Positions 1 to 5,438 of a stretch of 6,878 bases of DNA are shown here, piece by piece. A program made the position numbers and the translations under genes. Source of the DNA: Gemmatimonadota bacterium (lineage in GTDB: Bacteria; Gemmatimonadota; Gemmatimonadetes; Longimicrobiales; RSA9); NCBI GenBank assembly GCA_019689775.1, contig JADGGV010000218.1, forward strand, positions 1 to 6,878, in the 5' to 3' direction. The notes beneath the pieces were generated by a model. That model saw only the letters and a list, made by a program, of their open reading frames with translations. It was not told the DNA's origin and ran no database searches. Within the stretch, counting starts at the first letter, position 1, and every line of letters begins with the position of its first letter.

Positions 1-66
1 CCCCCCCCCTTTTTTTTTTCAAGCACAAGACGGCATACGACATCGCTCAGTGTCTCGTGGGCTCGG
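1..66. other. Illumina/Nextera adapter read-through artefact at contig end
   Basis: Not biological sequence. It reads C9 (1-9), T10 (10-19), then 20-43, which matches the 24-nt Illumina P7 oligo at 22 of 24 positions (mismatches G to C at 26 and 41). Next comes an 8-nt index CGCTCAGT (44-51), then GTCTCGTGGGCTCGG (52-66), an exact match to the outer part of the Nextera read-2 adapter. Read on the other strand this is the usual order of a read running off a short insert: adapter, index, P7, A10, then poly-G from dark cycles of two-colour chemistry. Ten T is also, as I recall, the spacer on grafted flow-cell oligos. The Tn5 mosaic end (AGATGTGTATAAGAGACAG) that should separate adapter from insert is missing, so the join to genomic DNA is an assembly chimera. 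The true boundary may lie a few bases left of 67. Confidence 0.97.
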
Positions 67-325
67 CGGCGACCTCGTCGAGGAACTCGTCGCGGACCTG
101 CGCGACGCTGACGATGCGGCGGTCGACGATGATGCCGAGGCCGGCGGAGAGCGCCGACTCGACGTTGCGCACGACCTGCTTGGGGTGGACGGCGGGCGTC
201 GCGAGGACGTGGATCTCCTCGATCTCCCCCTGGGTGCCGACGACGACCCGGGCCGAGACCACCCCCGCCAGCGAGGAAAGGAGCCGCTCGATTTTTGCTT
301 CGCGAGAAGAGTATGCGAGATCCAT
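67..325 (-). CDS. Conserved hypothetical protein, 3' end lost (partial)
   Basis: Minus-strand reading frame starting at the ATG at 325 (MDLAYSSREAK...), giving about 86 residues before genomic sequence ends at the adapter junction. The frame runs on through the adapter to a stop at 47-49, so the apparent C-terminal residues PTRH are adapter-encoded and the true C-terminus is unknown. What remains looks like a compact alpha/beta domain: an N-terminal helix (KIERLLSSLAGV), a strand (SARVVVG), then EIEEIHVLATP, a helix (PKQVVRNVESALSAG) and a strand (IIVDRRIVSVAQV). The EIEEIHVLA...PKQVV...VESAL pattern resembles uncharacterised small proteins I associate with high-GC soil bacteria; I know no function. 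An in-frame ATG at 460 would add 45 residues of low-complexity Arg/Pro/Ala-rich sequence, which looks like spacer, so I prefer 325. No clear Shine-Dalgarno is visible. It is divergent from trxB. Confidence 0.6.
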
Positions 326-484
326 ACGGGCGTCCGGTTTGGAAGCGGAAACGTAGTGTCGACACGCGCCGCGCGCCAGCCTTTCGTGCGCCCCGGGGCT
401 CGCGTTGCCGGCGCCCGGCGGCCGGAATATCTTGCGCGACGGCGCGCCAAAAGCTCTCACCCTGAGCCGCAGACGACGTGATTT
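326..484. promoter_or_regulatory. Divergent intergenic spacer, weak trxB promoter candidate
   Basis: A 159-bp region between the divergently transcribed hypothetical gene and trxB, so it should hold promoters for both. On the plus strand the best sigma70-like pair I can see is TTGCCG (405-410) and TATCTT (428-433), 17 bp apart, each matching four of six consensus bases. The second box lies in a short A/T-rich island within very GC-rich DNA. There is also a perfect 10-bp palindrome GTGTCGACAC at 356-365, 31 bp upstream of the hypothetical gene's start; it could be an operator, but one short palindrome is weak evidence. No structured RNA is evident. Confidence 0.22.
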
Positions 485-1507
485 ATGGCCTCACCCGCGC
501 GTGAACTGCTGGTAATCATCGGGTCCGGACCGGCCGCCTGGACGGCGGCGGTCTACGGCGCCCGGGCGTCCCTGAACCCGCTGGTCTTTGAGGGCGAGCC
601 GATGGGGACGCTGCTGCCCGGCGGCCAGCTCATGAACACGACGGAGGTCGAGAACTACCCGGGGTTCCCGGAGGGGATCACCGGCCCGGTGCTGATGGAG
701 AAGATGAAGGCGCAGGCGCTCCGCTTCGGGACGCGGGTCGTCAGCGAGAACGTGCAGTCGGTGGACCTCTCGACGCATCCGTTCCGGATCCGGCCGAACT
801 ACTCGGCGGAGGTGGAGGCGTACGCGCTGATCGTCGCGACGGGGGCGTACGCGAAGTGGCTCGGCGTGCCGAACGAGGAGCGGCTGGCGCAGATGGGCGG
901 TGGCGTGAGCGCGTGCGCGGTGTGCGACGGCGCGCTGCCGTTCTACCGCGACAAGGTGCTGGCGGTGGTGGGCGGCGGCGACACGGCGATGGAGGAGGCG
1001 CTCTACCTGACGAAGTTCGGCCGCGAGGTGCTGGTGATCCACCGGCGCGACACGTTCCGGGCGTCGAAGGTGATGGCGGAACGGGTGCTGAGCCACCCCA
1101 AGATCCGGGTGCTGTGGAACAAGGAGGTGGTGGAGGTCCTGGGGTACGACCAGATCACGGGTGTGCGGCTCGCGGACACGGTTTCCGGCGAGCGGACCGA
1201 TCTGCCGCTCGGCGGGCTGTTCATCGCGATCGGCCACAAGCCGAACACGGAATTCCTCCACGGGCAGCTCGACCTGACGCCGCACGGCTACATCAAGGTG
1301 AAGCCGTGGCGCACGGCGACGAGCGTGGATGGCGTGTTCGCGGCCGGCGACGTCATGGACGACTTCTACCGCCAGGCGATCACGGCGGCGGGGACCGGGT
1401 GCATGGCGGCGCTGGAGGCGGAGCGCTGGCTGGCGCACAGGGGGCTGGGCGAGTCGCCGGTGCTGGAGACGGCCGAGGCGCCGGTCCCGGCGAGCGAGGG
1501 CGACTAG
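485..1507 (+). CDS. trxB: Thioredoxin-disulfide reductase
   Basis: Cytoplasmic FAD flavoenzyme that passes electrons from NADPH to thioredoxin. The 340-residue product shows the low-molecular-weight TrxR layout. The FAD-binding GSGPAAWTAA starts at residue 13, and GGQLMNTTEVENYPGF (46-61) is the typical FAD/substrate loop. The redox-active pair is C144-A-V-C147 followed by Asp148; most family members have CATC, and CAVC is a familiar variant. The NADPH-binding GGGDTAMEEA is at 163-172, and H186-R187-R188-x3-R192 is the motif that recognises the 2'-phosphate of NADP. The C-terminal FAD motif GVFAAGDV is at 283-290, followed by RQAITAAGTGCMAALEAE. Length is slightly above the usual 310-320 because of an Ala/Pro/Glu-rich tail after about residue 320. 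ATG 485 starts just before the first beta strand, as expected, although no strong Shine-Dalgarno precedes it. No thioredoxin gene is adjacent. Function assignment is firm; the exact start is less so. Confidence 0.95.
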   Translation: MASPARELLVIIGSGPAAWTAAVYGARASLNPLVFEGEPMGTLLPGGQLMNTTEVENYPGFPEGITGPVLMEKMKAQALRFGTRVVSENVQSVDLSTHPFRIRPNYSAEVEAYALIVATGAYAKWLGVPNEERLAQMGGGVSACAVCDGALPFYRDKVLAVVGGGDTAMEEALYLTKFGREVLVIHRRDTFRASKVMAERVLSHPKIRVLWNKEVVEVLGYDQITGVRLADTVSGERTDLPLGGLFIAIGHKPNTEFLHGQLDLTPHGYIKVKPWRTATSVDGVFAAGDVMDDFYRQAITAAGTGCMAALEAERWLAHRGLGESPVLETAEAPVPASEGD

Positions 1508-1548
1508 CGGGGCGCGCGGCCGGCGTTCGTGCGCGGATCGGCTGCGCG

Positions 1549-1578
1549 GCGGGGGTCCGGCGGGCACCGGGCCCCCGC
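1549..1578. terminator. GC-rich hairpin between converging genes, putative bidirectional terminator
   Basis: The arms GCGGGGGTCCGG (1549-1560) and CCGGGCCCCCGC (1567-1578) form a 12-bp stem with one G-U wobble (1556/1571) and a 6-nt loop CGGGCA. It lies about 41 nt past the trxB stop and 38 nt past the PBP stop, so it sits almost exactly midway between two converging 3' ends, where a shared terminator is expected. The plus strand has only TT after the stem and the minus strand has no T-run, so it is not a textbook Rho-independent terminator. A smaller stem, GCGGGC-CCG-GCCCGC (1592-1606), lies between it and the PBP stop. The spacer 1508-1616 holds nothing else I can identify. Confidence 0.45.
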
Positions 1579-1616
1579 TTGGCATTCAGCGGCGGGCCCG
1601 GCCCGCGCGCGGGCGA

Positions 1617-3749
1617 TCAGAAGACGTGTCGCAGGCCGCGCCAGAGGCGCTCGACGAACCGGCCCGCGCCGCCCTCCGGGTGGATCGGGCAGTAGTCGTG
1701 CGGCTCGGTGCCCGGGAGGTAGTACTCGATCCGGACCGAGTCGGGCGGGCAGTTGGCGGTGGCGAGGCGGCCCGACTGTGCGTCGATGGCGACGCTGACG
1801 ACGCTGGCGGGCGGCGCCCAGCCGCCCGGCGCCGGGCGGTCGCGGTAGACCTCCTTCATCATCTCCGCCCAGACCGGCGCGGCGAGCGGGCCGCCGAAAG
1901 CCGTCGCCGTGATCGTCCGCGGGCGGTCGAAGCCGAGCCAGACGCCGGCGACCAGATCCTTCGTCATGCCGATGAACCAGACATCCTTGGCATCGTTCGT
2001 CGTGCCGGTCTTGCCGGCGGCGGGGAGCCAGAAGCCGCGGCTACGCACGGTGGCGCCGGTGCCGTGGTCGACGACGTCCTCCATCATGCTGAGCGTGATG
2101 AAGGCGGTGCCCTCGTCGAGCGCGCGCTCGCGCGCGACGGGCGCCTGCCAGAGGACCTTGCCGGCCTTGTCCTCGACCCGCGTGATGAGGTGCGGCCGGA
2201 CGCGGAACCCGCCGTTGCCGAACGCCGCGTAGGCGGCGACCAGCTCGATCGGCACGACCTCGGCGGCGCCGAGATAGATGGACGGGTAGGGCGGGATCGG
2301 CGTCGAGATGCCGAGCGCGCGCGCGGTGCGCGCGACGGCCCGGGGGCCGACCATCGCGCCGACGCGCACGGCGGCGGCGTTGGAGGACTTCGTCAGCGCC
2401 TGGCGGGCCGTGAGGGCGACGGTGCCGGGCGCGACCTCGTCGTCCGGGTTGTAGGCCGCGTCGGGCTCGAGCGGGATCTCGGTGGTCGGCGTGAGCCCGG
2501 CCTGCTCGATGGCGGTGGCGTAGACGATCGGCTTGAACGCCGAGCCCGGCTGGCGGCGCGCCTGGAGCGCGCGGTCGTAGGAGGAGTGCGAGAAGTCGCG
2601 GCCGCCGACGAGCGCGCGGACGGCGCCGGTCTCGGGGTCGAGGGCGACGACCATCCCCTGGAGGTAGGGCGAGCCGTCGGCCGACGGGTCCGCGGCGGCG
2701 CCCTTCGGCATGACCGGGTTGCGGTACTTCCCGTACTTCCCCGCCTCGATCGCCTCGATCTGGGCGACGAGCGCCTTGTGCGCCGCCTGCTGGATCCGCG
2801 GATCGAGCGCGGTGTAGACGCGCAGCCCGCTGACGTCGGCGTCCGGGCCGAAGCGCTCGCGCAGCTCGCGGCGGACCTCGGCGACGAAGTACGGCGCGGG
2901 GCCGGCGGCCTCGGGCGGCGCTGCCAGCCGGAGCGGCTCGCGCATGGCGCGCCGGGCCTCGGCGGCCGGGAGCACCTTCTCCCGCGCCATGATGGCCAGG
3001 ACGGTGTTGCGGCGCTCGATCGCGCGCAGCGGGTTCTTGCGCGGGTTGTAGCCCTCGGGGTTCTTGTTCAGGCCGATGATGAGGGCGGCCTCGGCGGGCG
3101 TGAGCCGGGAGACCGGCTTGCCGAAGTAATACTCGGACGCCATCTCGACGCCGTAGAGGCCGCTGCCGAGGTAGATCTGGTTGAGGTAGAGCGCCAGGAT
3201 CTGCCGCTTCGTGAACTCGCGCTCGATCTTACCCGCGAGGTAGATCTCGCACGCCTTGCGGCGGAGCGACTTCTGCGAGGATGGCAGCTCCTCGGGGAAG
3301 AGGCTCCGGCTGAGCTGCATCGTGATGGTGCTGAAGCCCTCCTTGAGGCCCCCGGCCGCGATGTCGTGCAGGATGGCGCGGCCGATGCCCCGGATGTCGA
3401 TGCCGCCGTGCTCCCAGAAGCGACGGTCCTCGACGGCGACGAAGCCGTTCTTGAGGGCGGGCGGGATGTCGCGCTCGTCGACGACGACGCGGCGCTGGGG
3501 CGAGAGGTCGCTCAGGACGGAGCCGTCGCTGGCGAAGACCCGTGAGGCCTCGGGCGCGCGGTAGGTGCGCAGGCCCTCGACGGAGGGACAGTCGAGGGCG
3601 CGCGGCGCCGCGAACAGGCCGATCGCGGCGGCGAGCGTCGCCACCAGGGCGGCGGTCAGCACCAGGCCGGCGCGCAGCCGGACGCGTCGCTTCGCGGGCG
3701 CCCGCGGCCGCGAGCCGGCCCGCGTCTTCCTGTCGGTTCGCTTCCTCAT
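1617..3749 (-). CDS. Class A penicillin-binding protein (PBP1A-type transglycosylase/transpeptidase)
   Basis: Bifunctional peptidoglycan synthase of 710 residues, anchored in the inner membrane with its catalytic domains outside. The first 26 residues are an Arg/Lys-rich cytoplasmic tail, followed by one membrane segment (about 27-48). The GT51 glycosyltransferase domain spans about 70-270. It contains VEDRRFWEHGGID with catalytic Glu107, then GFSTITMQLSRSLF (138-151), the second conserved Glu168 in KACEIYLA, and the YLNQIYLG motif. The transpeptidase domain carries all three penicillin-binding motifs: S403-A-F-K406 with the acylated serine, S455-S-N457 and K580-T-G-T583. The C-terminal region (about 640-710) holds Cys667 and Cys687, which could form an extracytoplasmic disulfide. 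Length and domain order are normal and no catalytic residue is missing. It is the second gene of a unit with the upstream SDR, whose stop abuts this ATG; a GGGAGG (3767-3762) lies 12 nt upstream inside the SDR, rather far for a Shine-Dalgarno. I leave the mrcA/ponA symbol unassigned because paralogues cannot be told apart here. Confidence 0.94.
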   Translation of the reverse strand: MRKRTDRKTRAGSRPRAPAKRRVRLRAGLVLTAALVATLAAAIGLFAAPRALDCPSVEGLRTYRAPEASRVFASDGSVLSDLSPQRRVVVDERDIPPALKNGFVAVEDRRFWEHGGIDIRGIGRAILHDIAAGGLKEGFSTITMQLSRSLFPEELPSSQKSLRRKACEIYLAGKIEREFTKRQILALYLNQIYLGSGLYGVEMASEYYFGKPVSRLTPAEAALIIGLNKNPEGYNPRKNPLRAIERRNTVLAIMAREKVLPAAEARRAMREPLRLAAPPEAAGPAPYFVAEVRRELRERFGPDADVSGLRVYTALDPRIQQAAHKALVAQIEAIEAGKYGKYRNPVMPKGAAADPSADGSPYLQGMVVALDPETGAVRALVGGRDFSHSSYDRALQARRQPGSAFKPIVYATAIEQAGLTPTTEIPLEPDAAYNPDDEVAPGTVALTARQALTKSSNAAAVRVGAMVGPRAVARTARALGISTPIPPYPSIYLGAAEVVPIELVAAYAAFGNGGFRVRPHLITRVEDKAGKVLWQAPVARERALDEGTAFITLSMMEDVVDHGTGATVRSRGFWLPAAGKTGTTNDAKDVWFIGMTKDLVAGVWLGFDRPRTITATAFGGPLAAPVWAEMMKEVYRDRPAPGGWAPPASVVSVAIDAQSGRLATANCPPDSVRIEYYLPGTEPHDYCPIHPEGGAGRFVERLWRGLRHVF

Positions 3750-4481
3750 CTAGACGAGTAGCCTCCCACCGTCGACCGGGATCACGATGCCGGTGACGAA
3801 GTCGCTCCGGACCAGGTAGAGCAGCGCCTCCACGACGTCCTCGGGGGAGCCGATCCGCTCGAGCGGAATTCCGGCGCGCAGCTTGTACACCTCCTCGGGC
3901 GTGAAGGTCTCCGGCGGGAGCACGGTCCCGGGCGCGATCGCCGCGACGCGGATCTGCGGCGCGAGCGCGCGCGCGGCGACGCGCGTGAGGTGGATGAGCC
4001 CGGCCTTCGCGACGCTGTGGTGGGCGTAGCCGGGCCAGGGCTGGAGGCCGGCCAGGTCCGCGATGTTGACGATGACGCCGTCGCCGTGGGCGCGGAGCAG
4101 CGGCGCGGCGGCCTGCGACAGGAGGAAGGGCCCCTTCAGGTTGACCGCGAGGACCCGGTCCCAGGCCGCCTCGGTGATCTCGAGGAACGGCGCGGCCTCG
4201 AAGCTGGCGGCGTTATTGACGAGGATGTCGAGGCGGCCGAAGGCGGCGTCGGCCGCGCGCACGAGCGCGTCGACGTCGGCCTTCGAGGCGACGTCGCCCT
4301 GGACGGCGATGGCGCGGCGCCCGAGCGCGCGCACCTCCTCGACCAGCGACTCGGCGGCCCGCCCGGAGGAATGGTAGCCGACGACGAGGTCGGCGCCGGC
4401 GCGCGCGAGGGCCAGGGAAAGGGCACGGCCGACCCGACGGGCTCCCCCCGTGACCAGCGCCACCTTCCCGGGAATCTCCAT
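3750..4481 (-). CDS. SDR family oxidoreductase, pteridine reductase-like, with altered active site
   Basis: A 243-residue Rossmann-fold NAD(P)H-dependent oxidoreductase. The cofactor loop T11-G-G-A-R-R-V-G18 resembles the TGxxxRxG of PTR1 and FolM rather than the classical TGxxxGIG. The strand-2 end VVGYHSSGRAAE (33-44) also resembles pteridine reductases that use NADPH. GDV (62-64) and NNAA (89-92) are present. In the active site, the usual catalytic Ser is replaced by Asp142 (NIADLAG), as in Leishmania PTR1 where Asp181 does this job. Lys159 is kept, but the catalytic Tyr position, 13 residues after the Asp and 4 before the Lys, is His155 (GYAHHSVAK, codon CAC). Spacing matches PTR1 Asp181/Tyr194/Lys198 exactly, so the substitution is not an alignment slip. 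The neighbouring Tyr152 is out of register. The enzyme may act by a modified mechanism or have lost activity; true substrate unknown. The ATG at 4481 has no Shine-Dalgarno. Its stop abuts the PBP start. Confidence 0.88.
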   Translation of the reverse strand: MEIPGKVALVTGGARRVGRALSLALARAGADLVVGYHSSGRAAESLVEEVRALGRRAIAVQGDVASKADVDALVRAADAAFGRLDILVNNAASFEAAPFLEITEAAWDRVLAVNLKGPFLLSQAAAPLLRAHGDGVIVNIADLAGLQPWPGYAHHSVAKAGLIHLTRVAARALAPQIRVAAIAPGTVLPPETFTPEEVYKLRAGIPLERIGSPEDVVEALLYLVRSDFVTGIVIPVDGGRLLV

Positions 4482-4561
4482 GGCGGGGAAAGCTAGTGGC
4501 GGGGGGACGGGGAAGCAATTAAGATCCCGGCCTCGACGGGACGATGGTGGAGGGAGCGAAA
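4482..4561. promoter_or_regulatory. Divergent spacer between two SDR genes with weak promoter candidates
   Basis: This 80-bp spacer must drive the SDR-PBP unit leftward and the second SDR rightward. On the minus strand, TTGCTT (4518-4513) and TAGCTT (4495-4490) are 17 bp apart, each matching three of six sigma70 consensus bases. Transcription from it would start about 2 nt before the ATG at 4481, giving a nearly leaderless mRNA, which would fit the missing Shine-Dalgarno. On the plus strand, TAAGAT (4520-4525) is a possible -10 box, but its -35 position (TGGCGG) is poor. The short AATTAAGAT run is the only A/T-rich stretch here. All of this is weak pattern matching. Confidence 0.2.
4549..4556 (+). 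promoter_or_regulatory. Shine-Dalgarno site that decides the SDR start
   Basis: GGAGGGAG ends 5 nt before the ATG at 4562, and its GGAGG core is 8 nt away. This is the clearest ribosome binding site in the window. It makes 4562 the likely start rather than the in-frame ATG at 4544, which overlaps the region just upstream of the site and has no such signal of its own. Confidence 0.75.
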
Positions 4562-5284
4562 ATGCTGGATCTGAGCGGGAAGGCGGCGATCGTCACCGGC
4601 TCGACGCGCGGGATCGGCCGCGCGATCGCGGAGGCGCTCGTGGGGGCGGGCGCGGACGTCGTGGTCGCGGCGCGGACGGCGGCCGACGTGGAGCGGGTGG
4701 CGGCCGAGCTGAGCGCGCGCGGGCCGGGCCAGGCGCGGGGGATCGTGGCGGACGTGGGGAGATACGACGACTGCGCGCGCCTCATCGCCGGCGCCGCCGA
4801 GGCGTTCGGGCGCCTCGACATCCTGATCAACAACGCGGGCGTCGGCCACTTCGAGCCGGTCGCCGACATGGCCGTGGGCGACTGGGAGCGGGTGATCCGC
4901 ACGAACCTCGACGCGCTCTTCTACTGTAGCCACGAGGCGATCCCGCATCTGCGGCGCGCCGGCGGCGGGTGGATCATCAACATCGGGAGCCTTGCGGGGA
5001 AGAACGCGTTCGCCGGCGGCGCGGCGTACAACGCGAGCAAGTTCGGGCTGATCGGCTTCAGCGAGGCGCTGATGCAGGAGGTCCGGCACGAGGGGATCCG
5101 CGTCAGCTACATCATGCCGGGGAGCGTGGCGACGGAGTTCGGGCTGTCGCGCAAGGGGCACGGCGAGGAGTGGAAGATCCAGCCGGAGGACATCGCGCAG
5201 CTCGTGCTGGATCTGCTGGCGATGCCGGCCCGGACGCTGCCGAGCCGGATCGAGGTCCGGCCGTCGAGGCCGCCGAGGGGATGA
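4562..5284 (+). CDS. Classical SDR family NAD(P)-dependent oxidoreductase
   Basis: A 240-residue product from the preferred start MLDLSGKAAIVTG; an ATG at 4544 would add MVEGAK. It has the complete classical SDR signature. The cofactor loop is T12-G-S-T-R-G-I-G19, with VVVAAR (33-38) closing strand 2; the Arg there suggests NADP preference. VADVG (62-66) is the adenine-pocket Asp region and N90-N-A-G93 stabilises the central sheet. The catalytic tetrad Asn115, Ser143, Tyr156 and Lys160 is intact, with normal 13- and 4-residue spacing. The PG motif (186-187) is followed by the substrate-binding loop. The family covers FabG-like ketoacyl reductases and many alcohol or sugar dehydrogenases. The substrate cannot be read from sequence, and the short C-terminus RIEVRPSRPPRG lacks the VDGG typical of FabG. 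It is transcribed away from the pteridine reductase-like SDR. The two differ in cofactor loop and active site, so they are not a recent tandem duplication. Confidence 0.9.
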   Translation: MLDLSGKAAIVTGSTRGIGRAIAEALVGAGADVVVAARTAADVERVAAELSARGPGQARGIVADVGRYDDCARLIAGAAEAFGRLDILINNAGVGHFEPVADMAVGDWERVIRTNLDALFYCSHEAIPHLRRAGGGWIINIGSLAGKNAFAGGAAYNASKFGLIGFSEALMQEVRHEGIRVSYIMPGSVATEFGLSRKGHGEEWKIQPEDIAQLVLDLLAMPARTLPSRIEVRPSRPPRG

Positions 5285-5288
5285 GGCC

Positions 5289-5303
5289 GCGCGCGACGCG
5301 CGC
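5289..5303 (+). terminator. Short GC hairpin just after the SDR stop
   Basis: GCGCGC (5289-5294), loop GAC, GCGCGC (5298-5303), starting 4 nt past the TGA at 5282-5284. It could help end transcription or protect the 3' end of the SDR message, but it lacks a T-run, and alternating GC of this kind is common in such DNA. Confidence 0.2.
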
Positions 5304-5342
5304 AAGACTCCAACGCTCCTGCTCCGGCTTCTCGACCCTCCC

Positions 5343-5375
5343 GGCTCGACGCTCCTGTGGATGGAGCGTTGAGCT
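5343..5375 (+). terminator. 13-bp hairpin upstream of fumC, terminator or leader element
   Basis: GGCTCGACGCTCC (5343-5355) pairs with GGAGCGTTGAGCT (5363-5375) around a 7-nt loop TGTGGAT, giving 13 consecutive pairs of which two are G-U (5348/5370 and 5343/5375). It lies 58 nt after the SDR stop and 63 nt before the fumC start. It is followed by CCAGGGGGGG rather than a T-run, so it may end SDR transcription Rho-independently only poorly, or it may be a structured part of the fumC 5' leader. Part of its right arm also has an alternative partner at 5311-5319. Confidence 0.4.
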
Positions 5376-5384
5376 CCAGGGGGG

Positions 5385-5408
5385 GCAGGAGCAGGAGCAG
5401 GAGCAGGA
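5385..5408 (+). repeat. Four-copy tandem hexamer GCAGGA upstream of fumC
   Basis: Four perfect tandem copies of GCAGGA (5385-5390, 5391-5396, 5397-5402, 5403-5408), then GG, which creates a consensus AGGAGG at 5405-5410. The array lies in non-coding DNA 30 bp before the fumC ATG. The segment GCTCCTGCTCC at 5315-5325 is an exact 11-base reverse complement of sequence inside the array (for example 5388-5398). Such an array could vary in copy number by slippage. Confidence 0.8.
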
Positions 5409-5438
5409 GGATCGGGGCAACGCGAGGGTGAGGATTCA

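Noticed and set aside
1..19. C9-T10 homopolymers as a terminator, telomere-like end or phase-variable tract
   Set aside because: They are joined directly to P7 adapter and match the run-off part of a read (A10 then poly-G on the other strand).
41..41. Mismatch at the P7 base that, as I recall, is 8-oxoguanine on flow-cell oligos
   Set aside because: Oxidised G would predict G to T, not the C seen, and the other mismatch at 26 is not at a modified base. Base-calling error explains both more simply.
356..365. Palindrome GTGTCGACAC as a regulator binding site
   Set aside because: A single 10-bp palindrome in GC-rich DNA, with no second copy or known regulator nearby, is not enough to call an operator.
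491..1585. 364-residue open frame antisense to trxB
   Set aside because: His/Arg/Pro-rich composition without domains, covering a gene with full FAD, NADPH and CxxC motifs; a shadow frame.
1602..1613. Self-complementary CCCGCGCGCGGG near the PBP stop as a separate signal
   Set aside because: Alternating GC palindromes occur often by chance in this composition, and it overlaps the small stem already noted.
1329..3545. 738-residue open frame on the plus strand across the PBP region
   Set aside because: It is the antisense shadow of the PBP gene. It is Arg/Ala/Gly/Asp-rich with no recognisable domain, whereas the minus strand shows all GT51 and transpeptidase motifs. Long empty frames are expected at this GC content.
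3750..5284. The two adjacent SDR genes as an inverted gene duplication
   Set aside because: They differ in cofactor loop (TGGARRVG against TGSTRGIG), active-site residues (Asp/His/Lys against Ser/Tyr/Lys) and C-termini. They share only general SDR fold motifs.
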